Source: BOG-1155 sp050012495
GTDB lineage: Bacteria > Desulfobacterota > Syntrophorhabdia > Syntrophorhabdales > WCHB1-27
DNA: 64,000 nucleotides
Direction: 5' to 3'
NCBI GenBank assembly: GCA_050012495.1
Contig: JBEKHB010000002.1
Location: forward strand, 62,001-126,000
Below the pieces are notes generated by a model. That model had not been told where the DNA came from, did not search any database, and saw only the letters and a program-made list of their open reading frames with translations. Each line of letters opens with the position of its first letter. Within the stretch, counting starts at the first letter, position 1. Of this stretch, positions 52,148 to 59,977 are shown one piece after another. The translations under genes were made by a program, and so were the position numbers.

Positions 52148-53151
52148 CAGGAGGGCAACACATTCCAGAGAAGGCACCGGAGCATTTTCCCGGGATGGGC
52201 AAAAATCTCCCGCATGGCTGCCGGCTCAAATCCGCTGTGGACCATGCAATCCCTGCACCGGCCGTCTCTGCCCGGCCCATATGCTTCCCACCGCGTCTTT
52301 CCCATAAGCTCGGCGAATGACGGGTAGTAGGTATCGGTAACGAGGTAGCATGGCGACTTCCAGCCGAGGGGGTTGCGGGTTGGGCTGCCCCAGGGGGTGC
52401 AGGCCATCTGCCCCTTTCCCTCCAGAAAATCGAGGTAGAGAGGGGTGCCCGTCATGGGGAGCCCGCGGAACAGACCGCGCATCTGCCGGAACTTCTCCGC
52501 CGCCTCTTCCTTCCTCAGGAAAATGTCATCGGAAACGCTCTCGTAGCCGAATGCGGGGGAGACAAGGATGCCGTCCACACCAAGATCCTTGAGGAGAGAG
52601 AAGAGGTCGATCAACTCGACCGTATCGGTCCATTTGTAGACCGAAGTGTTTGTCCACACGCGGAACCCTTTTTTTTTCGCAGCTTTCAGACCCTCGATGA
52701 CCGCATCGAACGACCCCGGTCTTCCGCTGATGCGGTCGTGTGTCTCTTGCATACCGTCGACGTGGAAGCTGAGCGTCAATCGCGGATGGGGCGGATATGC
52801 GTCGACAAACGAGGCGGCAAGAAGTCCGTTCGTGCAAAGGTAGATATGTCTTTTCAAACGGATCAGCCCTGTAAGCAGCCCCCTTAGGTCTCCGTAAAGG
52901 AGGGGCTCCCCGCCCGTTACGGTGACCACCGGGGCGTGTGATTCGACCGCGGCCCCTAGGCATTCACCGAGGGTCAGGTCCTGCGAGTGCCCTTTTGTGT
53001 AGAGCCTTATCCTGTCGCAGCCGGCGCATGCGAGGTTGCACCGGTGCGTCGGCTCAAGCATCAGCACGAAGGGAAATCGCTTGCGTCCCTTGAGGATGTT
53101 CTTGAAAAAATAGCCCGTAAGGGCAGCGGAAAGACCTGGCGAGAAACGCAT
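52147..53151 (-). CDS. hpnH: Adenosyl-hopene transferase HpnH (radical SAM)
   Basis: Radical SAM enzyme that joins a 5'-deoxyadenosyl group to diploptene, giving adenosylhopane; 334 residues. The cluster cysteines are Cys38, Cys42 and Cys45 (CNLACAGC), after FVLMLEPTHR. VVTVTGGEPLLYGDL is the SAM-binding GGE motif. Cys residues near the end (MACTPWGSP, CRDCMVHSGFEP) match the HpnH C-terminus, as does ALMGKTRWEAYGPG-like LMGKTRWEAYG. It overlaps the CruF-like gene and follows DUF116 by 12 bases. Confidence 0.95.
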   Translation of the reverse strand: MRFSPGLSAALTGYFFKNILKGRKRFPFVLMLEPTHRCNLACAGCDRIRLYTKGHSQDLTLGECLGAAVESHAPVVTVTGGEPLLYGDLRGLLTGLIRLKRHIYLCTNGLLAASFVDAYPPHPRLTLSFHVDGMQETHDRISGRPGSFDAVIEGLKAAKKKGFRVWTNTSVYKWTDTVELIDLFSLLKDLGVDGILVSPAFGYESVSDDIFLRKEEAAEKFRQMRGLFRGLPMTGTPLYLDFLEGKGQMACTPWGSPTRNPLGWKSPCYLVTDTYYPSFAELMGKTRWEAYGPGRDGRCRDCMVHSGFEPAAMREIFAHPGKMLRCLLWNVLPS

Positions 53152-53162
53152 GATGGGTGGTT

Positions 53163-53981
53163 TTAAGGATTCACGGTCTTGCCTGCCATGCCGGCGATGA
53201 ACTTCAGCGCGTCATCGAGCGCATCGAGGTGCAAACGAGTATTCTTGCAAGGGCCCTCAGGTCTCTTGTTCGGGATGGCGAGGACGGGAATCCGCTCGGC
53301 CACGTCCCTGATGCCGCTGATAAGGTCTCTCTCGCAGGCGACGGCAAGGATGAGAGAAGGTTTATGCTCTCTGATCGCCTTTCTGGCCTCCTCGCCTCCT
53401 GCAGCGGTGACGACCTGAACGGCTCTTCCGTTCGCCCGCTCGACCACCTGCCGCTTTGCCTCCTTCTCCAGGCATCTAGGGAGGAGGATCAGGAGTGTAT
53501 CGACGTTCAGCTGGCGCGCGTGGCTTTTCACTATCAGGTTGTGAGCCTTAATGAAAGAATTGCCCACCCTGTCCTTGCTTATACCGAGCTTTCCTCCAAG
53601 CCACATGCTTTTCGAAAGAAGGGACAGCAGAAGTTTTTCCGCCCAGATATAAGGGAAAACAGATTTTCTGAATTTCAGGAGGAGCGTGGTCTCCAGCGCG
53701 ACCAGGATAAGGATGATCACGGCCAGCACAAAGGCCGACCGTTCGATGAGCCTCGAAAGAAGGGGGCTGAGTTGATCGATTCTGGGCTTTGTTAAATACC
53801 AGCCAAACCGGAGACATGCGATGAAAATGAGGACCGACCCGGCCGCAAGGGTGAGGAAAGTGCTCAGCTTCTCGTCAATCTCGTTTTCTTGCGGGCTTGT
53901 AGACCCGTTCCAGTCAAGCCACTCGTCCCCAAGCCTTCTGTCCCTCCGGCCAGTCTTGGAATCGGGCTCTTTCTCAGTCAT
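53163..53981 (-). CDS. DUF116 membrane protein inserted in the hopanoid operon
   Basis: A 272-residue protein of the DUF116 family. Two membrane helices (FLTLAAGSVLIFIACLRF, SAFVLAVIILILVALETTLLL) precede a cytoplasmic domain with LPRCLEKEAKRQV, VTAAGGEEARKAIREHKPSLILAVACERDLISGI and VPVLAIPNKRPEGPCKNT. Cys residues in LPRC, ACERD and GPCKNT are conserved in the family and could bind a metal. Function is unknown. ATG 53981 has GAGGGG at 6 bases, while ATG 53987 would be too close. It overlaps hpnA by 4 bases and hpnH follows by 12, so it is firmly in the operon. Confidence 0.9.
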   Translation of the reverse strand: MTEKEPDSKTGRRDRRLGDEWLDWNGSTSPQENEIDEKLSTFLTLAAGSVLIFIACLRFGWYLTKPRIDQLSPLLSRLIERSAFVLAVIILILVALETTLLLKFRKSVFPYIWAEKLLLSLLSKSMWLGGKLGISKDRVGNSFIKAHNLIVKSHARQLNVDTLLILLPRCLEKEAKRQVVERANGRAVQVVTAAGGEEARKAIREHKPSLILAVACERDLISGIRDVAERIPVLAIPNKRPEGPCKNTRLHLDALDDALKFIAGMAGKTVNP

Positions 53982-54994
53982 GCGCATCCCCTCGAGGAAC
54001 GCCCCGGCACATAACCACTCCCCCTATACCAGTCTATTGCCTTTAGGGCTGCTATTTCAAGTGAATTCTGTGCCATCCCCAGCTTTCGCACCGCCTTCGA
54101 GCAGTCGAAAAACATGTAGTGGCGCGCCATCCGGACGCCGTCGAGGGGGATTGCCGGCTCCTTTCTTCGTGAGAGTCTCACAAGGCACTCATCGATAAAT
54201 GCAAGGCAGAGCACCGGCGTGTAGGGCAGTTTCCACCGGGGTGGCTTCCTTCCCGTCAAACGGGCCAGGAGCTGCAGGAATTGCTTCAGGGTGAGATTGG
54301 CGTTTCCCAATATGTAGCTCTCCCCCACGACGCCGGACCTTGATGCGAGCACGTGTGCGTCCGCCACATCTTCGACATCCACGAAATTGAGTCCCGTATC
54401 AAGGTATGCCGGCATCTTTCCATTAAGAAACTCGACTATTATCTTTCCCGTGGGTGTAGGCTTCCTGTCCATCGTCCCTATAGGGGCGGTAGGATTGACA
54501 ATCACCGCCGGGAGCCCTTTGCCGATAAACCTCCGTACCTCCTGTTCGGCGAGAAACTTCGATCTCTTGTAATGTCCCAGCATGTCCCGGAGCCTGGCCG
54601 GGGTTTCCTCGCTGCCCGGTTTTCCATTCTTTGCGGGGGCGAGTACGCCTACGGTGCTCGTGTAGACGACCTTTGCAGCGTCCGTCTCCAGCGCTGCCTG
54701 CATGACGTTGACCGTTCCCTGGACGTTTATGGCATACATGGTCTCCGGGTCAGGAACCCACAGCCGGTAATCGGCGGCTGCATGGTATACCTGATCGCAG
54801 CCCCTCGTTGCCCTCAACACTGCGCTGTAATCCCGAAGATCCCCCGGCGCAGGCTCCACATCGAGGGCCGCGAGGATTGCTGTGTCCGAGCCTTTCCTGA
54901 CAAGGGCACGCACGTCAAACCCCTTCTTCCTTAGCGCCTTCGCGACGTGATACCCGATGAATCCGGTCGCCCCCGTCACCAGTGCCCTGGCCAT
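53978..54994 (-). CDS. hpnA: Hopanoid-associated sugar epimerase HpnA
   Basis: Extended short-chain dehydrogenase of the NAD-dependent epimerase type; 338 residues. VTGATGFIGYHVAKAL (6-21) is the cofactor motif, YHAAADYRLW and the catalytic Ser-Tyr-Lys (STVGV, HYKRSKFLAE) follow. GLNFVDVEDVADAHVLA and YILGNANLTLKQFLQLL match HpnA. Its substrate in hopanoid synthesis is not settled. It starts 4 bases after shc and overlaps DUF116. Confidence 0.93.
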   Translation of the reverse strand: MARALVTGATGFIGYHVAKALRKKGFDVRALVRKGSDTAILAALDVEPAPGDLRDYSAVLRATRGCDQVYHAAADYRLWVPDPETMYAINVQGTVNVMQAALETDAAKVVYTSTVGVLAPAKNGKPGSEETPARLRDMLGHYKRSKFLAEQEVRRFIGKGLPAVIVNPTAPIGTMDRKPTPTGKIIVEFLNGKMPAYLDTGLNFVDVEDVADAHVLASRSGVVGESYILGNANLTLKQFLQLLARLTGRKPPRWKLPYTPVLCLAFIDECLVRLSRRKEPAIPLDGVRMARHYMFFDCSKAVRKLGMAQNSLEIAALKAIDWYRGSGYVPGRSSRGCA

Positions 54995-54997
54995 TAT

Positions 54998-56980
54998 CTA
55001 AGTCTCCAGGGTATCGGCGAAAAGACCCTTCTCCTGTGTGAGGAGTTTCCCAAGCGCCATCAGGGGGAAGCAGTTCCGATAATTGTGGTACTTGATCATG
55101 AAGTGCTTGGGGAAGCCGGTGGCGGTGAACTCTTCCTCTTCCCAGGTCCCGTCGGACGCCTGTCTCCGGAGGAGAAACTCTATGCCATTGATCGCTTCCC
55201 TGCACGCGCCTTCTCCTGCAGCGATCAAGGCCATCACCACCCAGGCGGTCTGGGAAGCCGTGCTCTTCCCGCGCATCCTCAAATTCCGGTTGGCATAAGA
55301 TTCGCAGCACTCCCCCCATCCGCCGTCCGGGTTCTGGTATCGCTTGAGTGTGGCGACGGCTTTTCGTAGGTAAGGTTTTGTCATATCCTCGTGCATCGAG
55401 GCTAAGCCTGTAAGCACCGACCACGTCCCATAGATGTAGTTGACCCCCCACCTGCCCCACCAGAGGCCATCCCTTTCCTGCGTTTTTTTAAGGAACTTGA
55501 GAGCCCCCCTCACTGCCTTGCTCGACGGGGGATAATCGATGCAGCCAAGCAGCTCGAGCACCCTGCCCGTGATATCGGGCGTGCTTGGATCGATCATCGC
55601 CTCCAGGTCTCCGAAGGGTATCTGGTTCAACACCTCCACATTGTTGTCCACATCAAAGGCGCCCCATCCCCCGTCCTTCCCCTGCATGCCCAGCACCCAT
55701 CCGACCGCTCTCTTAAAGTCCTCGGGTTTAAGGAACCGATCATGGCCGCACCTATTCAGGAGCATGAGCACGACCGCGGTGTCGTCTATGTCGGGATACC
55801 AGTTGTTGACGAATTCGAAAGCCCATCCCCCCGGCTCAAGGTGGGGCCTCTTCACGCTCCAGTCCCCCTTCTTGAATATCTGCTTGCCGGCCAGCCACTG
55901 GCAGGCGTTTACCATGGCAGGATGGCTTTCCTTCAGGCCGGAGCAGAAAAGGGCGAGGGCGGTGAGGGCGGTGTCCCACACGGGTGAGATGCACGATTGG
56001 AGCACCAGCTCATCCTCCCCCTCGATGGTGCATCTTTCCAGCGCTTCAAGACCTTTCCGCACCGGCCCGTATGAAAGGTCGTGACCCTCAACGAGCAGGG
56101 CAAGAATAGAGTTGACCATGGCCGGCTGTATCCCTCCCCAGTCGCCGGTCTCTTCCTGATGATCCCGGATCCAGCGCATGGCCCGTTCCAGACCCTTCTT
56201 TCTGAAAGACCGCACACGGCTCTCCTCGGTCGCTTTTATCAATTTATCCAGTTGCGCAAAGAACCGCTTCCACGAGAGAATGCCCTTGCCCCGTGTGGCT
56301 GACCCGCCGGCCGGGTCACGAGCTATGAGTTCTTGCACCCCTCGGCCCTCAGGAATAGCCTTGACGGGTTTCGCGTCGAGCACGACCGAGAGGGGCACAA
56401 AGGTGGCCCTTGCCCAACTTGAAAAATTGTAGATGTTGAGGGGGAACCAGGGAGGCAGAAGCACGATCTCCACGGGAACCGAAGGGATGCCTTTCCAGTC
56501 ATACTGGCCGAAGAGGGCAAGGAATATCTTCGTAAAGAACCTGCTTTTCGCCGGGCCTCCGTTGGCGATGATAAATCGCCGGGCTCTTTCGAGGCGGGGG
56601 TCCTCTGCGGGATATCCTGCGAGCTTCAGGGCAAAATAGGCCTCTATGCTGGTACTGAGGTCCCCCTTGCCGCCCTTGTGTATTGCCCATGTGCCGTCGG
56701 GCCTCTGATGCTTCAGGATATGGTTCGCAATCTTTGCGTTTCTCTCTTTGTCTTCGATGCCCGCAAAAGTGAGGAGCATGAGATATTCCGCAGTGATCGT
56801 CACATTCGATTCCAGCTCGAACCACCAGTCACCATCCGGATGCTGGCAGCGGATGAAGTAGTGGCGACTCCGTTCGATGGCAACCGACACCCGACCGGCC
56901 AGGTCCCGGCGGTGCGTGGGCTCTTGCCCTGCTTCAGCTTCAGCAGACAAGAGGCGAAGGTTATCAATGAGCATGTGCAA
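54998..56980 (-). CDS. shc: Squalene-hopene cyclase
   Basis: Membrane-bound cyclase that folds squalene into hopene or hopanol; 660 residues. The catalytic acid motif DIDD is at 397-400 (WYPDIDDTAVV). Several QW repeats are visible, for instance QHPDGDWWFELE, QRPDGTWAI, GKDGGWGAFDVDN, QNPDGGWGECCES and QASDGTWEE. The monotopic membrane patch lies around LPPWFPLNIYNFSSWAR. The start is a TTG with GGGG at 6 bases; ATG 56974 is possible. It provides the C30 skeleton used by HpnH and the later enzymes. Confidence 0.97.
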   Translation of the reverse strand: MHMLIDNLRLLSAEAEAGQEPTHRRDLAGRVSVAIERSRHYFIRCQHPDGDWWFELESNVTITAEYLMLLTFAGIEDKERNAKIANHILKHQRPDGTWAIHKGGKGDLSTSIEAYFALKLAGYPAEDPRLERARRFIIANGGPAKSRFFTKIFLALFGQYDWKGIPSVPVEIVLLPPWFPLNIYNFSSWARATFVPLSVVLDAKPVKAIPEGRGVQELIARDPAGGSATRGKGILSWKRFFAQLDKLIKATEESRVRSFRKKGLERAMRWIRDHQEETGDWGGIQPAMVNSILALLVEGHDLSYGPVRKGLEALERCTIEGEDELVLQSCISPVWDTALTALALFCSGLKESHPAMVNACQWLAGKQIFKKGDWSVKRPHLEPGGWAFEFVNNWYPDIDDTAVVLMLLNRCGHDRFLKPEDFKRAVGWVLGMQGKDGGWGAFDVDNNVEVLNQIPFGDLEAMIDPSTPDITGRVLELLGCIDYPPSSKAVRGALKFLKKTQERDGLWWGRWGVNYIYGTWSVLTGLASMHEDMTKPYLRKAVATLKRYQNPDGGWGECCESYANRNLRMRGKSTASQTAWVVMALIAAGEGACREAINGIEFLLRRQASDGTWEEEEFTATGFPKHFMIKYHNYRNCFPLMALGKLLTQEKGLFADTLET

Positions 56981-56991
56981 TAGAATCCCCT

Positions 56992-57900
56992 TTACAGTGC
57001 GGTGCTTCTCTCATAGGCCGGCCTGACATGCAGCGGCTGCCCCGAAAGCTCTCTGAAACCCACGAGTTGAAGGCCCAGGGTTTTGAGACGATGGTGTACC
57101 CGCTTTGAGGTGACCCCTTTGGTCTCCCCCCGGCCCGGTGACGAACCCAAATCCGGATGGAGGTAAATCTCGCTCGCCCCACCCTTTACGTAGGGCAGGA
57201 GGGCGAGAAGGTACTTTTCATCCATCCTCCCGGTTCCGGAAAGCCCGTACACGTTGTCCAAGGCCCGCAGTCCATGTCTGTGGGCTATCCGCAAATTCCG
57301 GTCGGCGAGAAGTCCGAAAACGAGCCACGTGAAAAAGGCCTTTACGTCCCAAAGGGGCGCATGGAGGCCGAGCACGAGAGATAAGGGCTCGCGGGGTATC
57401 CTTATCCAGGCGATACCCCTCCCGCCTGCCTCCCTCGCGATGATTTCGAACAGGAGCGGGTGCATATGGAGATGGTGATGGCAGTCGACATGAGTAGGGT
57501 GGATACCGGCCTTTTCCACCCTGTCGAACTGCGCTTTCACCTCGGCCCCGATCTGGTCGGCGAGGTGCTTTCTCAACCTCCAATACGTAACGCCGGCCCG
57601 CATCGGACTTCTCTCGAAACGGCCCTCGCTGTCGACGAGACCCGGGACGTCGGCGGGTGAGAGAACCGGCCACCCGTCGGAAAGCATGATGTGGAGTCCC
57701 ACCGAGAGCTTCGGGTATCTCGCGGCGAGGTCGACTGCCTCCGCAAAGGCATCCCCCCCCGCGACGATGCTTGCAGCGGTGAGCACGCCCCCGTCACAGG
57801 CTGCGGCGACGGCCCGGTTGACGGAAGGGGAGCAACCGAAATCATCGGCCGTAACGACGAGGTACCTGCTCTCCCCTGACGGCGTGGACCCTCCGGCCAT
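56992..57900 (-). CDS. hpnK: Hopanoid deacetylase HpnK (YdjC/ChbG-like)
   Basis: Metal-dependent deacetylase that, in known systems, removes acetyl from the GlcNAc placed on bacteriohopanetetrol by HpnI. 302 residues. VVTADDFGCSPSVNRAV carries the metal and base Asp pair, and HPTHVDCHHHLHMHPLLFEI the metal His residues; LSVGLHIMLSDGWPV is the third stretch. The ATG overlaps the hpnJ stop (TGATG). A GTG one codon earlier is possible. Confidence 0.92.
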   Translation of the reverse strand: MAGGSTPSGESRYLVVTADDFGCSPSVNRAVAAACDGGVLTAASIVAGGDAFAEAVDLAARYPKLSVGLHIMLSDGWPVLSPADVPGLVDSEGRFERSPMRAGVTYWRLRKHLADQIGAEVKAQFDRVEKAGIHPTHVDCHHHLHMHPLLFEIIAREAGGRGIAWIRIPREPLSLVLGLHAPLWDVKAFFTWLVFGLLADRNLRIAHRHGLRALDNVYGLSGTGRMDEKYLLALLPYVKGGASEIYLHPDLGSSPGRGETKGVTSKRVHHRLKTLGLQLVGFRELSGQPLHVRPAYERSTAL

Positions 57901-59315
57901 CACGCCACCGCCTTTCGCTTCGCCATGAAAGAAAAAAACTCCCTCCCCTCTCTGATCCGCCGGGAGAATTCACCCCTGTCTTTGAGCATCTCCTTCAAAA
58001 TCCTCAAAATCGGGGCGGGCCTCAGATAAAAGCGCCGGTAGAAGACTTCGACCGCGGCGAATATCTCCTCTTTTGAGAGCCATGGATACGCCATGACCGA
58101 ATTCTGGATGCCTTCCCGCACGAGCCCTCCTCCCTCTCCGACGAGCCATCCTTCGCGCTTTGCCTGCTCGTAAAGCGCTGTTCCCGGATATGGAGCGGCA
58201 AGAGAAACCTGCATGCTGTAAGGGTCGATCTCACGGCTGAACCGCATGGTCTCTTCCATGGTCGACCGCGTTTCTCCCGGCAAGCCAAGTATGAAGGCGC
58301 CGTGAATGAGCACGCCGGCTTCTTTTGCTGCCCGTGAGAACCTGCGCGCCCCTTCGAGGTTTATACCCTTCCTGATATTGTTCAGTATGAGCTGGTTGCC
58401 CGATTCAAAGCCAACCACCAAGAGTCGCAACCCGTTGTCCTTGAGCATCTCCAGCGTCCTTTTCGGCACGTTGGCCCTGGCGTTGCACGACCAGGTGACG
58501 CCGAGGCGGCCGACCTTCCGGCCGATCTCTTCCAACTGCGGATGGTCCGTAAAGGTGTCGTCGTCGAAAAAAAACTCCTTCACCTGGGGAAAGAGCGCTT
58601 TCGCGCATGAGAGCTCCTCGCAGATATTGTCCGGGCTGCGTACCCGGTATGTGCCCCCCCCTATGGTCTGCGGCCACAAACAATAGGTGCAGCGACCCCG
58701 GCATCCACGCCCTGCATAGAATGAGACATAGGGGTGCTTCAGGTAACCGATGAAGTAATTCTCGATGTGCAGGTCCCTGGCATAGACGCCTGTCACAAAA
58801 GGAAGGCGATCAAGGTCACGGATGAGCGGTCTTGGCAGGGTCCGGTGAATAGAACCATTCGCACGGAACACGATCCCCTTCACCGTATCAAGCGATCGGC
58901 CTTCCGAAATCTCAACGACCGTGTCGTCGAACTCGCCGATTGCGACAAAGTCGAGACCCGGTGACGCCGCGAGACTCTCTTCGGGGGAGACGGTCACATG
59001 AGGGCCGACCATGCCGATCACGAGGTGAGGGTGCGTCTCCCTGAGGCTGATCGCCAGTGCCGCATCATTCTCGAAAGTCGGTGTGCCCGTGTGAATTACG
59101 ACAAGCTCGTAGCTGCCTGTCTCACGGATAACCTCTTCCCGCGTTATGCCCTCGGCCGAGGCATCGAGCAGCCTCGCCCCCGGTATCATGCCTGCCGGAT
59201 AGGCGAGCCAGGTCGGATACCAGAACGAGCGGACCTCCCGGCACGCCTGGTAGCGCGAGCCCGCACTACCGTCGAAGCCCTTAAATGAGGGTGGATTGAG
59301 AAGTAGGGTTTCCAT
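57900..59315 (-). CDS. hpnJ: Hopanoid radical SAM protein HpnJ (cobalamin-dependent type)
   Basis: Makes the cyclitol ether head group from the aminosugar-hopanoid in known systems. 471 residues: a B12-binding-like N-terminal domain (50-145, YELVVIHTGTPTFENDAALA, GMVGPHVTVSPEESL), then radical SAM with Cys205, Cys209 and Cys212 (CRGRCTYC), FFFDDDTFTDHPQLEEI, and GFESGNQLILNNIRKG. The N-terminus METLLLNPPSFKGFDGSAGSRY is the HpnJ type. It is the first gene of the leftward hopanoid operon, with a promoter-like pair upstream. Confidence 0.93.
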   Translation of the reverse strand: METLLLNPPSFKGFDGSAGSRYQACREVRSFWYPTWLAYPAGMIPGARLLDASAEGITREEVIRETGSYELVVIHTGTPTFENDAALAISLRETHPHLVIGMVGPHVTVSPEESLAASPGLDFVAIGEFDDTVVEISEGRSLDTVKGIVFRANGSIHRTLPRPLIRDLDRLPFVTGVYARDLHIENYFIGYLKHPYVSFYAGRGCRGRCTYCLWPQTIGGGTYRVRSPDNICEELSCAKALFPQVKEFFFDDDTFTDHPQLEEIGRKVGRLGVTWSCNARANVPKRTLEMLKDNGLRLLVVGFESGNQLILNNIRKGINLEGARRFSRAAKEAGVLIHGAFILGLPGETRSTMEETMRFSREIDPYSMQVSLAAPYPGTALYEQAKREGWLVGEGGGLVREGIQNSVMAYPWLSKEEIFAAVEVFYRRFYLRPAPILRILKEMLKDRGEFSRRIREGREFFSFMAKRKAVA

Positions 59316-59719
59316 ATCAGAAAACAGCGTTAACGCCGCCGGTTGCCTTTTACAGCGCTGCCCAAGTACCTCGGTATTGTGAGCATCGCGTCATCTTTTG
59401 TCAACCTAACCCGGCCTGAAACCTAAACACGACAAGAACATTCAGCCTTCCCGTTTTCCTGAAAGGAATGACGTGTCGATGAAATTTGCTACACGTAGTT
59501 TATCGTGGCGAGCCGCAACTGTCAATAACTCCTCAAGGCAGTGGGCGATGGCAGGGGCGGCGTTGTGAACAAACAAGCAGACAACCGGTCGTTTCTTGGC
59601 GTTTTTGCTGTTGTTTGCCCTTTTTTACCCTCTTCAGCACGCATTTGTCACCAACCGTCTTTCGCAACCCCTTCCTGATTCCCTTCTCCTGCAAGCCTTT
59701 CAGAAGGGGGGGTGGACGA
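59316..59719. other. Gap between hpnJ and the antitoxin gene, with the hpnJ promoter
   Basis: On the minus strand TTGACA (59399-59404), 17 bases, then CACAAT (59376-59381) is a fair sigma-70 promoter for the hopanoid operon, 60 bases before hpnJ. In the rest a plus-strand open frame runs into the antitoxin gene but has no motif of its own (FCCCLPFFTLFSTH is unlike its context). Confidence 0.5.
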
Positions 59720-59965
59720 TTGATAGTGCACGGTTTGAAAGTTTATACATACTCAGAGGCCAGAGAGAAATTAGCCAGCATCCTGGAGGAGTCCAAGACC
59801 GAAGAAGTGGTTATCCGACGCCGTAAGGGTGATACGTATGCTATTGTCCCCCGGTCCTTACGTCCCCGCCGCTCCCCGTTCGATGTTCCCGGCCTGAGTA
59901 AACGCATCACCAAGGAACAGATAATTGAGGCGATTCGCGAATCCAGAGAGCGGGCAGAAAAGTAG
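59720..59965 (+). CDS. Phd/YefM-type antitoxin, no toxin beside it
   Basis: A protein of about 81 residues from TTG 59720 (AAGGGGGGG 5-7 bases upstream); GTG 59726 is also possible. LKVYTYSEAREKLASILEESKTEEVVIRRRKGDTYA is the N-terminal DNA-binding fold of Phd/YefM antitoxins. The C-terminus DVPGLSKRITKEQIIEAIRESRERA is the toxin-binding tail of the Fic/PIN-linked types. In usual pairs a toxin gene follows or overlaps; here the next gene is the convergent chemotaxis receptor, 12 bases away. So it is an orphan, or a regulator that has lost its toxin. Confidence 0.8.
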   Translation: MIVHGLKVYTYSEAREKLASILEESKTEEVVIRRRKGDTYAIVPRSLRPRRSPFDVPGLSKRITKEQIIEAIRESRERAEK

Positions 59966-59977
59966 CCTGTCCCTTTC

